From Pseudomonadota bacterium (GTDB lineage: Bacteria; Desulfobacterota; Desulfobacteria; Desulfobacterales; JAHIVH01): a stretch of 64,000 nt of DNA. Every line of letters begins with the position of its first letter. Positions within the stretch are counted from its first letter, which is position 1. Below the pieces are notes generated by a model. The model was not told the origin of the DNA, did no database searches, and saw only the letters and a program-made list of their open reading frames with translations. The position numbers were made by a program, and so were the translations under genes. The stretch is from contig JAHIVH010000013.1 of NCBI GenBank assembly GCA_018816735.1, positions 1 to 64,000 of the forward strand. Direction: 5' to 3'. Of the stretch, positions 35,578 to 42,333 are shown piece after piece.

Positions 35578-36426
35578 CTATATGTGTTTCAGTATCCAGT
35601 TTTCCATAATTTTCAGCACTTTTTCCCTATGTTCAACCTTTTCATTCATGGTTTCGTGAAAAAGGCCGTCAAATTCCTCAATGGTTTTATCGGTGGACGA
35701 GGCTTCGCGAAAGATATGCTGGCTGCTCTTGATGCTAACCATTTTGTCTGATTTGCCATGAATCAGGAGAATCGGCATACGGATTTCTTTTGCACGCTTT
35801 ATCGCTTCAGCTGTTGCCTTCAAATATTCCTGATAAAATTTTGCGGAAACCTGGTCATGAACCAGCGGGTCATCCAGATAGGCCTGGACCACGGATTTAT
35901 CTGTGGAAATGTGGTTTGGATCTATTTCATTGCTCATGGTCACAGTAGGAAACAGATTTGAGAATACCTTGCCCAGCTTTTTTTTCCAGGGTGGCACTTC
36001 GACCGTTGGAATCAGTGCGGGTGCTGAAAGGATAAGGGCTTTCAGATCCTCGGGATAATTGAGCGCGTATAACTCTGCAATAAGCCCCCCCAGGCTGTGT
36101 CCCAGAAGAATAATGGGGATATCTTTATTTTCATTTTTAATAATTGCATCAACAAGATGTTTAATGTCGGCATAATATTTTTTAAAATCATCCACATGGC
36201 CTCTGATGCCTCCTGAAAGGCCGCTTCCCCTGTGGTCCGATGCATAGATTGATATGTCTTTTCCGGAAAGCGTTTCAAGAAGATTGTGGTATCTGCCTGA
36301 ATGCTCGCCAAGACCATGGGAAATCACAAGAATGCCTTTCGGATGTTCCACCTGCCAGCTCTGATAAAAAATTCTGACACGATCCGAGGACAGAAATACA
36401 CCCATATTGTGATTGTAGGATGCCAT
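35578..36426 (-). CDS. Alpha/beta hydrolase, monoacylglycerol lipase/lysophospholipase-like
   Basis: 282 residues from the ATG at 36426 (MASYNHN), preferred because AAGGAG precedes it, with long spacing; an upstream ATG at 36465 lies in a hairpin and lacks one. The fold is the Hydrolase_4 type: ISHGLGEHSGRY near the start (oxyanion loop), YASDHRGSGLS, the nucleophile elbow LLGHSLGG with catalytic Ser, PILLIHGKSDKMV leading to the Asp, and LFHETMNE carrying the His. This order and the lid region with MSNEIDPNHIS match bacterial monoglyceride lipases and lysophospholipases. It has no signal peptide and is probably cytoplasmic. It lies near the pfa operon and could act on lipids, but it is not in the same transcription unit. 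Confidence 0.85.
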   Translation of the reverse strand: MASYNHNMGVFLSSDRVRIFYQSWQVEHPKGILVISHGLGEHSGRYHNLLETLSGKDISIYASDHRGSGLSGGIRGHVDDFKKYYADIKHLVDAIIKNENKDIPIILLGHSLGGLIAELYALNYPEDLKALILSAPALIPTVEVPPWKKKLGKVFSNLFPTVTMSNEIDPNHISTDKSVVQAYLDDPLVHDQVSAKFYQEYLKATAEAIKRAKEIRMPILLIHGKSDKMVSIKSSQHIFREASSTDKTIEEFDGLFHETMNEKVEHREKVLKIMENWILKHI

Positions 36427-36449
36427 GTTAGAGGTGTCTCCTTGAAACA

Positions 36450-36493
36450 CGCCCGGACGTTTCATGACTGTTTTATCATGACAGGTCCGGGCG
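36450..36493. repeat. Inverted repeat between secreted-protein gene and hydrolase gene
   Basis: Perfect 9-bp arms CGCCCGGAC (36450-36458) and GTCCGGGCG (36485-36493) with a 26-base centre. It lies between two minus-strand genes. No T-run follows in either direction, so it is a weak terminator at best. An intercistronic or mRNA-stabilising hairpin is equally possible. Confidence 0.45.
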
Positions 36494-36522
36494 GATTTTA
36501 GATGGCTTTCTGATATGCCGGG

Positions 36523-37296
36523 CTATTCCCTGGTTTTTCCGGTTGCACTGTACCAGTTGCTTTCCGGGTATTTTTTTTCGCGTTTGGCGATGGCTTTGGT
36601 GATTTTGGTTTCGAGCTCCATCACTTTTTTGCCTTCGTATTCGGAAATGTATTTCAATGCCGGTTTTTCGATCATGACGAGGATTTTGCTTGCCGTTCCT
36701 GAGACGAGAATATTGTCAAAAAGGGCTTTGATAAGTGCCGGGTCCGTCATCATGTCAACGTCCTGTTTTCTCAGTGTCCCCCCTTTGGTTACCACTTTTC
36801 GTTTTGGATCGATGATGTTTTTGATGGTTTTAAGGGTCGCCTCTTTTGTTTTATCGTCACTGGAGTTTAAAAGCGGCAGCAGTTTTTTGACATCATCGTT
36901 TTCCTTGCAGTTTTTAAATGCCGCTGTTAGCAGGTTTCGAGCTTCTTTTACCACAGGGGGCTGGTCTTTCTGGTTTACAAAGTAAAGGAGGTGATCCATA
37001 TCCTCACTTCCGGTCTTGTCCTTGAGGATCATCATGGCGTTTTTAAACATTTCCTTGTCATACTTGGTTTTATTGAAGGTGTACTCCTGAAGGTGGCTGA
37101 ATGCCAGAAACATGCGTGCAAATTTGTCATCTTTATTATTTTTTACAAGTTCAATACATTTTTCATATTCACCATTTTCAAAATAGGTTTTGGCCGCTTT
37201 TTCCCATTTTTCTACGGCAAAAACCGATCCTGACGAACATAGAATAAAGGCAAGAGCCATAAAAAAAATTGTGTGCCTGACGTGTAATGGTTTCAT
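36523..37296 (-). CDS. Exported helical protein, TPR-like, unknown function
   Basis: 257 residues from the ATG at 37296 (MKPLHVRH), selected because AAAGGA lies about 7 bases upstream and because it gives a good signal peptide ending GSVFA before VEKWEKAA. A nearby ATG two codons earlier has the ribosome binding site too close. The mature protein is Lys-rich and helical. The segment KAAKTYFENGEYEKCIELVKN reads like one tetratricopeptide-type helix pair, followed by HEAT/TPR-like helices without clear consensus. I infer a periplasmic protein; no catalytic motif is visible. I do not recognise the family. Confidence 0.65.
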   Translation of the reverse strand: MKPLHVRHTIFFMALAFILCSSGSVFAVEKWEKAAKTYFENGEYEKCIELVKNNKDDKFARMFLAFSHLQEYTFNKTKYDKEMFKNAMMILKDKTGSEDMDHLLYFVNQKDQPPVVKEARNLLTAAFKNCKENDDVKKLLPLLNSSDDKTKEATLKTIKNIIDPKRKVVTKGGTLRKQDVDMMTDPALIKALFDNILVSGTASKILVMIEKPALKYISEYEGKKVMELETKITKAIAKREKKYPESNWYSATGKTRE

Positions 37297-37487
37297 AAGC
37301 ATTTCCTTTCGATTGGTTTTACGTTGGAAGCAGTTCAATGAATAAAAAAACGATAAACGATTAAAATTAAATTGGAAATTGCAAGAGGTTGCCTGCAGAT
37401 TTCCATGTGTCCAAGAGATAAACGAACGCATAATATAATAAACGGTCGAGAAATTCAAGGGGGTGGGGTGAATTTATCAAAGATAAA

Positions 37488-37552
37488 CATTAAGGAAATG
37501 ATTGGCGGTGTTTCAGAGAAACGGCTGAAGGAAATATATGACGCTCATTAAA
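37488..37552 (+). pseudogene. mazF/pemK 3'-end fragment
   Basis: This short stretch is nearly identical to the 3' end of the intact mazF 2 kb downstream: 37488-37554 aligns with 39560-39626 with only a handful of mismatches. It would code for IKEMIGGVSEKRLKEIYDAH and then stop. No matching upstream part of mazF is present. It is the remnant of a second toxin gene copy, separated from the intact copy by a degenerate transposase. Confidence 0.75.
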
Positions 37553-37554
37553 TT

Positions 37555-37746
37555 TTAATTGAAATACTCAATTTGACCCATAAGGATAGACGTGAGCGAA
37601 ATACCGTTAAAGAAACTGTCCGTCACTTCAATGACATGGGTTTCGCCTCTTTCCAGGGTAAAGCTGATCTCCTGGGCGTCGTATTCCTCTTCGCATCCTT
37701 CACCGTCACACCTGCTGATCTCAATTTTTTTATTCCCATCTGCCAA
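37555..37746 (-). CDS. Possible small acidic protein (63 aa), unknown
   Basis: An acidic 63-residue frame starting MADGNKKIEISRCDGEGC, with AAGG 8 bases before the ATG. It begins 25 bases after the stop of the degenerate transposase and ends 2 bases from the mazF fragment. The sequence alternates charged and hydrophobic residues as beta-rich proteins do, and it does not look random. It could be a small real gene or the remnant of a larger one broken by the insertion. No family is recognised. Confidence 0.35.
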   Translation of the reverse strand: MADGNKKIEISRCDGEGCEEEYDAQEISFTLERGETHVIEVTDSFFNGISLTSILMGQIEYFN

Positions 37747-37770
37747 ACCTTATAAAACCTATTATGTTTA

Positions 37771-38796
37771 TTATTCATTGAAATTATCACGGCAGTATAT
37801 CACCATCAACAGATATGAAATAAGGCCTCCGAGGATTTGAACCATAAGGCCATATTTACTCCTCGCGATCAAGTGGTATACTTTTAAGTGCTCTTTAAAC
37901 CATTTAAAAAAGTTTCTATGGTCCACCTGAGTTTATAAATAGTTGCAACCTGTTCTGCTGTTAGATCATGACGGTCTGTAGCCACATAATATTTTATGCC
38001 GTCAACCTTATACCCAACAACTCTCACAGGTATGTCAGTCTTGTTTATTCCATGCGTACCGAGATGGACCAGGGCATCATAAAAAACATAGCTTCCGGGA
38101 TCGCACTATGTTCTGTGATTACCGTCTTTTTTGTTTTGAATTTGATTCTGCAGACAAAACTTTTTCCTTCTTTCTGTAGAGAGTCAAAAGCCTTATGACA
38201 TTGGTAACCTCGATCCATCACCCCGGTTGACCTTTTGAAAGAATTTGACTCATAAAGAGGCGTTCTCCGGCATTTCCTTCGGTCAAAAAGATCTTGCTTG
38301 GAATACTGCTGTTTATATTAAAGCCCAAATGGCATTTCGCTTTTTTAGAACCTTTTCTGTAGTCCGCCCAATGCATGGAAAGAACTGCGTCAATCAATGA
38401 CCCATCAATGGAGATCAATTCACCAAGTTCTTGATATTCTTTAGGCATTGACTGCTCGGTTTGTTGATACAGCTTTTCAAAAACGTACTGCAGTTGCTCA
38501 AGGCCACGGCCATTCATAATTTCTGAGAAACTGCTTCGGCTGATGCCATCTTCCGGGGCGATATACTGTTTTGCGAATTCGTTTTCCTGTAAATCCTGAA
38601 TCAGATGTCTTGCGGATTTATGCTCTTGAAGATGAAAAAAAAGTAACGCGTGGAGTTGGTCTTCAAAAGTCATTTTTAACGGTCTGTCTCTGCGTGATAG
38701 AAGTTCTGGTGCATCAGGCAAAATATTTTTCATTGGCTTGATGTATTTGTTGTAGCATAATGATTCAAGTTTTTTCTTTGGGATCGAACATCTCAT
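37771..38796 (-). pseudogene. Degenerate IS4-family transposase (at least two frameshifts)
   Basis: The first 192 residues are an open frame (38218-38796) with the IS4-type N-terminal helical domain and the first catalytic Asp (ISIDGSLIDA). The frame then stops. Reading on with frame changes recovers VMDRGYQCHKAF (second Asp), VRVVGYKVDGIKYYVATD, and YKLRWTIETFF-KWFK-EHLKVYHLIAR, the Y-x2-R-x3-E-x6-K motif of IS4 transposases. The C-terminus is GLMVQILGGLISYLL and the sequence stops at 37771. Frame changes are needed near 38221, between about 38090 and 38040, and in the T-run near 37910. Without repair it cannot make transposase. It is an old insertion. Confidence 0.85.
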
Positions 38797-38807
38797 TTTT
38801 ATAAGTT

Positions 38808-38834
38808 CTTGATATTATTGTTAATAATATCAAG
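38808..38834. repeat. Perfect 12-bp hairpin next to the degenerate transposase
   Basis: CTTGATATTATT (38808-38819), a 3-base loop, then AATAATATCAAG (38823-38834). It lies 11 bases upstream of the transposase start. It may be part of the insertion-sequence end or a control element. I could not find a matching copy at the other end of the element. Confidence 0.55.
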
Positions 38835-38988
38835 GCACGCGACATTTTTTATCACCCTTGTCAAGGAAAAAAATGAAATTTCATGAAAAAAGTTTTAAGT
38901 CTTCATATGCAAATACCTAACCGGACATTACTGAAATATTTTGATATTATTTGTCAAAGGGAAAGATTTTATTATATTCGGTTATTTT

Positions 38989-39017
38989 TTGACAATGGTA
39001 TTCAAATCTGGTATCTG
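38989..39017 (+). promoter_or_regulatory. Candidate promoter for the RHH-mazF operon
   Basis: TTGACA at 38989-38994 and an extended -10, TGG-TATCTG, with the hexamer at 39012-39017 after a 17-base spacer. The antitoxin ATG is 31 bases downstream, with GAGG as ribosome binding site. The -10 is weak, but the -35 and spacing are good. Confidence 0.4.
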
Positions 39018-39048
39018 ATCTTTATCATATAAAAATGAGGTATAACTT

Positions 39049-39303
39049 ATGAATACTCAAAAAGTAGCATTGACGATGCCAAAAGAATTAGTGGCCATTA
39101 TTGATGATATCAGTAAAAAACAGGGTGTTTCCAGAAGCAGGTTTATTTCATCCATACTTTATGAAAAAATAGTGGCAGAGAAAAAAAAGATGTTAAAAGA
39201 TGCGTATGACTCTGTTTTTTCAGAAGAATTTATACAAAATGAACAACTCGATACTACCACGTGGTTTGAAAGATCCGGAAATAAAGAGGGACAGGAATGG
39301 TAA
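39049..39303 (+). CDS. Ribbon-helix-helix antitoxin of a MazF/PemK pair
   Basis: 84 residues. The N-terminus QKVALTMPKELVAIIDDISK followed by KQGVSRSRFISSILYEKI is the ribbon-helix-helix (CopG/MazE-type) DNA-binding fold: one beta strand and two helices. The acidic C-terminal tail (about residues 55-84) is the part that usually wraps the toxin. It would bind and inhibit the downstream toxin and repress its own promoter, as is typical for type II systems. The gene overlaps the toxin start by 7 bases, so the two are translationally coupled. Confidence 0.85.
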   Translation: MNTQKVALTMPKELVAIIDDISKKQGVSRSRFISSILYEKIVAEKKKMLKDAYDSVFSEEFIQNEQLDTTTWFERSGNKEGQEW

Positions 39304-39656
39304 TTCGAAAAGGTTCCATTTACTGGGTTGATTTTTCACCTGGAAAAGGTTCAGAACCAATGGGAACAAGACCGGGGCTTGTCATTCAAAATGATGCATT
39401 AAACGACAGCAAACTCAATACGGTTATCGTTGCTGCCATAACGTCGACACTTAAATTTGGTGATTTACCAGGAAACGTTGTTCTGCAAAAAGGAGAGGCG
39501 AATATGCCTAAGAAATGTGTTATCAATGCCACGCAAATCAAATCGGTTGATAAAAAAAGCATTAAGGAAATGATTGGCAGTGTTTCAGAGAAACGGCTGA
39601 ATGACATATATGATGGAATTAAATTGATTTTGGACTTTCCGGATAGAATGTTTTGA
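39297..39656 (+). CDS. mazF: MazF/PemK-family endoribonuclease toxin
   Basis: 119 residues with the complete MazF/PemK core: RKGSIYWVDFSPGKGSEPMG then TRPGLVIQND near the N-terminus, TVIVAAITS in the centre, and VINATQIKSVDKKSI leading to the C-terminal helix VSEKRLNDIYDGIKLIL. MazF toxins cut mRNA at short sequences and stop growth when the antitoxin is lost. The Arg of TRPG and the Thr-Ser segment, used by the family for catalysis, are present, so this copy looks active. A second 3'-end copy lies at 37488, on the far side of the degenerate transposase. Confidence 0.93.
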   Translation: MVIRKGSIYWVDFSPGKGSEPMGTRPGLVIQNDALNDSKLNTVIVAAITSTLKFGDLPGNVVLQKGEANMPKKCVINATQIKSVDKKSIKEMIGSVSEKRLNDIYDGIKLILDFPDRMF

Positions 39657-39842
39657 TCAGAAAATTGAGGCGCACTCTACAGGATGATTGCTTTCCCAAG
39701 TTCATTTCCCGGAAAACCAACGCCAATATCCTATAGCGTGCCATATTAATTGATGATGGTATAGAATATCTTGGATACTGTGCAAAAATATTTGCAATTG
39801 ATTGAATACCGTTTTTAATGTAGTTTGCTAATATGTATCATA

Positions 39843-40274
39843 ATGCAATCTTTCCAAAGGATTTCTCATTTGCCGAAACAAGTGATAAAAGATATTGATA
39901 AAATAAAAAACCATTGGATGGAAACGGCTGAAGATGACTTTAAAGCCATGAATAACCTGTTCAAAGCAAAGTCTTATAACTGGGCATTGTTCGTCGGACA
40001 CATCACTACTGAAAAATTACTCAAGGCATTTTATGTAAAGCTGCATGGAACCCACGCACCTGCTATTCATAATCTCTACAGATTGGCAGAATTATGCGAA
40101 ATTAAATTAACGGATGAATATTCTGATTGGCTTGATACAATTACGTCATTCAATATAAACGCACGATATGACGATTATCGAAAAGAATTTTACAACCTTT
40201 GCACCCGCGAATTTACCGAGCTATGGGTTAACCGAATAAAGGAGCTACGTGAATGGATAAAAAAGATGCTTTAA
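39843..40274 (+). CDS. HEPN-domain protein of a HEPN-MNT toxin-antitoxin pair
   Basis: 143 residues if the ATG at 39843 is used. A TTG at 39870 has a better ribosome binding site (AAAGGA, 8 bases) and may be the true start; both lie in one frame. The HEPN core runs HWMETAEDDFKAMNNLFKAK, SYNWALFVGHITTEKLLKAF, then HNLYRLAELC and NINARYDDYRKEF. HEPN proteins paired with a minimal nucleotidyltransferase are type VII-like toxins, with RNase activity in known cases, silenced by adenylylation or binding of the partner. The gene overlaps the MNT gene by 22 bases. Confidence 0.85.
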   Translation: MQSFQRISHLPKQVIKDIDKIKNHWMETAEDDFKAMNNLFKAKSYNWALFVGHITTEKLLKAFYVKLHGTHAPAIHNLYRLAELCEIKLTDEYSDWLDTITSFNINARYDDYRKEFYNLCTREFTELWVNRIKELREWIKKML

Positions 40275-40576
40275 AAATAGCGAAAAAATTCGCTTCTTTA
40301 TTAATGGCAAATTATGATTGCAAAATGATTTTTCTTTTCGGCTCATATGTAAAGGGGACCAATCACGAAGAGAGTGATATCGATATTGCCGTGATTCTCA
40401 GGGAATTTGAAAATCCAATTAATATGCAATTAGAACTAATGAGATTGAGGCGCAAAATTGACAGCAGAATTGAGCCACACCCTTTCAGAGAAATAGACTT
40501 CAATATGATGAATCCCGTTGCATATGAAATATTGAAGCATGGGCAAAGAATCAATATAAGTAACACTGACAATTAA
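40253..40576 (+). CDS. Minimal nucleotidyltransferase (MNT) antitoxin
   Basis: 107 residues of the minimal DNA-polymerase-beta-like nucleotidyltransferase family (NTP_transf_2). The active-site pattern is intact: FLFGSYVKGTNHEESDIDIA, with the GS motif followed by the D-x-D pair that binds metal, and a third acidic residue in REIDFNM. In known HEPN-MNT pairs this protein transfers AMP to a Tyr of the HEPN toxin. The upstream overlap with the HEPN gene and the order HEPN-MNT match that family. Confidence 0.88.
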   Translation: MDKKDALKIAKKFASLLMANYDCKMIFLFGSYVKGTNHEESDIDIAVILREFENPINMQLELMRLRRKIDSRIEPHPFREIDFNMMNPVAYEILKHGQRINISNTDN

Positions 40577-40593
40577 TTCTTATAGAAGGCCCC

Positions 40594-41202
40594 TCAATTA
40601 AACACCCACCCGATGGTTATCGTCAAAAGTTCATTATCTTCAAACTGATTATACAAGGCGTATAGCTCGAAGTGATCAATCCATGTCAGACCGCCGCCCC
40701 AGGAATAACAAAAACCTGTATTTTCATAAGTAACGGATTCATAGGTAATGGAAAGCGGGGAGATGTTGGTTTCCGTTTTTTCCCAGAAACACCCGCCATT
40801 CGCCTGGGCGAAAAAAGTGGTGTCGCGGAACCGAAGGAAGGTGTACCTTGCCAGAAGTGATGCATCAGCCAGTTTGTAGTGGTTTGCGGCGTTGTATATG
40901 CCGTAGGCGTCCTTTACTTCCTCATCACCATCCATGAGACAAAAATCCATACCCAGTCCAAGGGTTAGCCCGGCAGGGGACTTCATGGGAACGAGCAGTT
41001 TGCCGCCAATGAAATATCCCAGATTAAACGCCTTGTCTTCGAAGCCTTTTTGGACATCCATGGGGCCGCCATGGACAGCATAGGTCAGGTCGTCTGTTTC
41101 AAGATCAAGGCAGGGAGAAAGGGACGGGTACAGGATGATTGATAGTAATGACAGCAATAAGGTTAACAGACTTGGAAAGCGGGTCATTGGTTTATCTGCC
41201 AT
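40594..41202 (-). CDS. Predicted outer-membrane beta-barrel protein
   Basis: 202 residues with a hydrophobic N-terminal export signal (FPSLLTLLLSLLSIILYPSL) and a mature part of alternating polar and hydrophobic strands rich in Gly, Tyr and Phe. It ends LLTITIGWVFN, with an aromatic residue near the C-terminus as in barrel insertion signals. It is a paralog of the gene upstream: both start the mature part with (L)TYAV/GV-GG and end with (L/I)-T-I-G-(W/Y). The start is uncertain, as neither the ATG at 41202 nor the ATG at 41187 has a clear ribosome binding site. The function is unknown. Confidence 0.65.
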   Translation of the reverse strand: MADKPMTRFPSLLTLLLSLLSIILYPSLSPCLDLETDDLTYAVHGGPMDVQKGFEDKAFNLGYFIGGKLLVPMKSPAGLTLGLGMDFCLMDGDEEVKDAYGIYNAANHYKLADASLLARYTFLRFRDTTFFAQANGGCFWEKTETNISPLSITYESVTYENTGFCYSWGGGLTWIDHFELYALYNQFEDNELLTITIGWVFN

Positions 41203-41211
41203 GTGGAAAAT

Positions 41212-41246
41212 AAAAGCACGGGCTGGCGCAGCCAGCTCGTGCTTTT
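41212..41246. terminator. Intrinsic terminator between two barrel-protein genes
   Basis: Hairpin with outer arms AAAAGCACG and CGTGCTTTT (41212-41220, 41238-41246) and an inner GGCTGG/CCAGCT stem. It has an A-run on one side and a T-run on the other, so it works in both directions. It would end transcription of the 41272-41844 gene and limit read-through into its paralog. Confidence 0.8.
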
Positions 41247-41271
41247 GATGTTTTGCGCCGAATTAATCAGG

Positions 41272-41844
41272 TTATTTAAAGTTATAACCAATTGTTAAGG
41301 AAATATAATCTGCATCATCAAATGATTTGTACAATGCCACTGCTTCGAAATTTTCCATGAATGATACCCCACCACCAATGGCAAAACCGAATTCATTACT
41401 ACTATCATCGTCATCTTCAAGTCCATAAGCAGGATATTCAGGTGAGTAGTCGATTTTGCTTTTTCCAAAAGCCATCCCAATACCCAATTGACCGAAAATT
41501 TTTACATCACCTGCATCAACAGGAAATTCAAATCGTGCTGTAGGAAGCACTTCGATGATTGTTAAATCAACATCCACATCAATACTGCCTTCTGATTCAC
41601 TGCCGCTCATCATACCGAATGATAGGCAAAGTCCCCAGGAAAGTTCATCCATCACGCCTGATGGCATCAGTCCCTGGCCACCGATGGTGTAACCCATATC
41701 CATGCCAGCATCATCCAGATCGCCCTGAGGAAGCAAAACACCACCATTTACCCCATAAGTCACTTCACTCAGATCCAAGCAAAATCCTGCCACAGGAAAC
41801 GCGAACAACGCAACTGTGATTAAAGCCACTAATAATTTTTTCAT
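41272..41844 (-). CDS. Predicted outer-membrane beta-barrel protein (paralog)
   Basis: 190 residues with a classical signal peptide (MKKLLVALITVALFAFPVAG, cleaved before or at CLDLSEV). The mature protein is acidic and Gly-rich, with alternating strands such as DVKIFGQLGIGMAFG and FGFAIGGGVSF, and it ends YISLTIGYNFK. This is the pattern of small outer-membrane barrels of the OmpW/OmpA-like kind. An acidic loop with LEDDDDSSNE (about residues 140-150) may bind cations. A ribosome binding site (AGGAGAAG) precedes the ATG. The similar gene downstream, beyond a terminator, suggests a tandem duplication. Confidence 0.7.
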   Translation of the reverse strand: MKKLLVALITVALFAFPVAGFCLDLSEVTYGVNGGVLLPQGDLDDAGMDMGYTIGGQGLMPSGVMDELSWGLCLSFGMMSGSESEGSIDVDVDLTIIEVLPTARFEFPVDAGDVKIFGQLGIGMAFGKSKIDYSPEYPAYGLEDDDDSSNEFGFAIGGGVSFMENFEAVALYKSFDDADYISLTIGYNFK

Positions 41845-42333
41845 TTTCTTCTCCTTTAATCCTTTTTAAAATTTCATCATTTACAGGCGCAAAACGAGAT
41901 TATCCATATTTTTTTTGGGTTAACCTATTTGGGTATTTTTTAAGCAACCGGGTTTTAATTACCTTTTTTCGTGTAATTAAAAATGGACTGGTTTTTGACC
42001 GTTCATGAAACCGGATATATTTGTTTCATGACCTCTTTTTAAAACAGCCGCAATTATTGCAACTGTTAACAACGACTTATGCCTGAAAAACACCTGGGTG
42101 TCAAGAGAAATGTTCCTGAAACCTTTGTGTTTACTCAGTTTGTCTGCCCTGAGCCCGCAAACGGCTGATAGATCAGGGACCGGTGATTTTTTTTTCAGAG
42201 TTGCGTTCATATTGCGTTTATCGGTTTTTTTTATGATCCGGATGATCCTGCTTCTATAATGAAGGGGAAGTGTGGTAAGAGAAAGGAAGTTTGATGGACA
42301 GCTAAAATTGATTAAGCATGAAAAGGATAAACG
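41845..42333. other. Intergenic region, 489 bases, with one strong inverted repeat
   Basis: Divergent spacer between the barrel-protein gene and the RlmL-like gene. TTTTAATTAC (41953-41962) and GTAATTAAAA (41973-41982) form a perfect 10-bp inverted repeat with a 10-base loop. A minus-strand frame of 77 codons (41977-42210) has no ribosome binding site and its stop falls inside the hairpin, so I do not call it a gene. Confidence 0.4.

Noticed and set aside
35079-35659. Plus-strand ORFs (83 and 154 codons) upstream of and into the alpha/beta hydrolase
   Set aside because: Low-complexity aromatic-rich translation and no ribosome binding site; they partly overlap a clear hydrolase gene.
41977-42210. 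77-codon minus-strand ORF between the barrel-protein gene and the RlmL-like gene
   Set aside because: No ribosome binding site, weak composition, and the stop lies in an inverted repeat.
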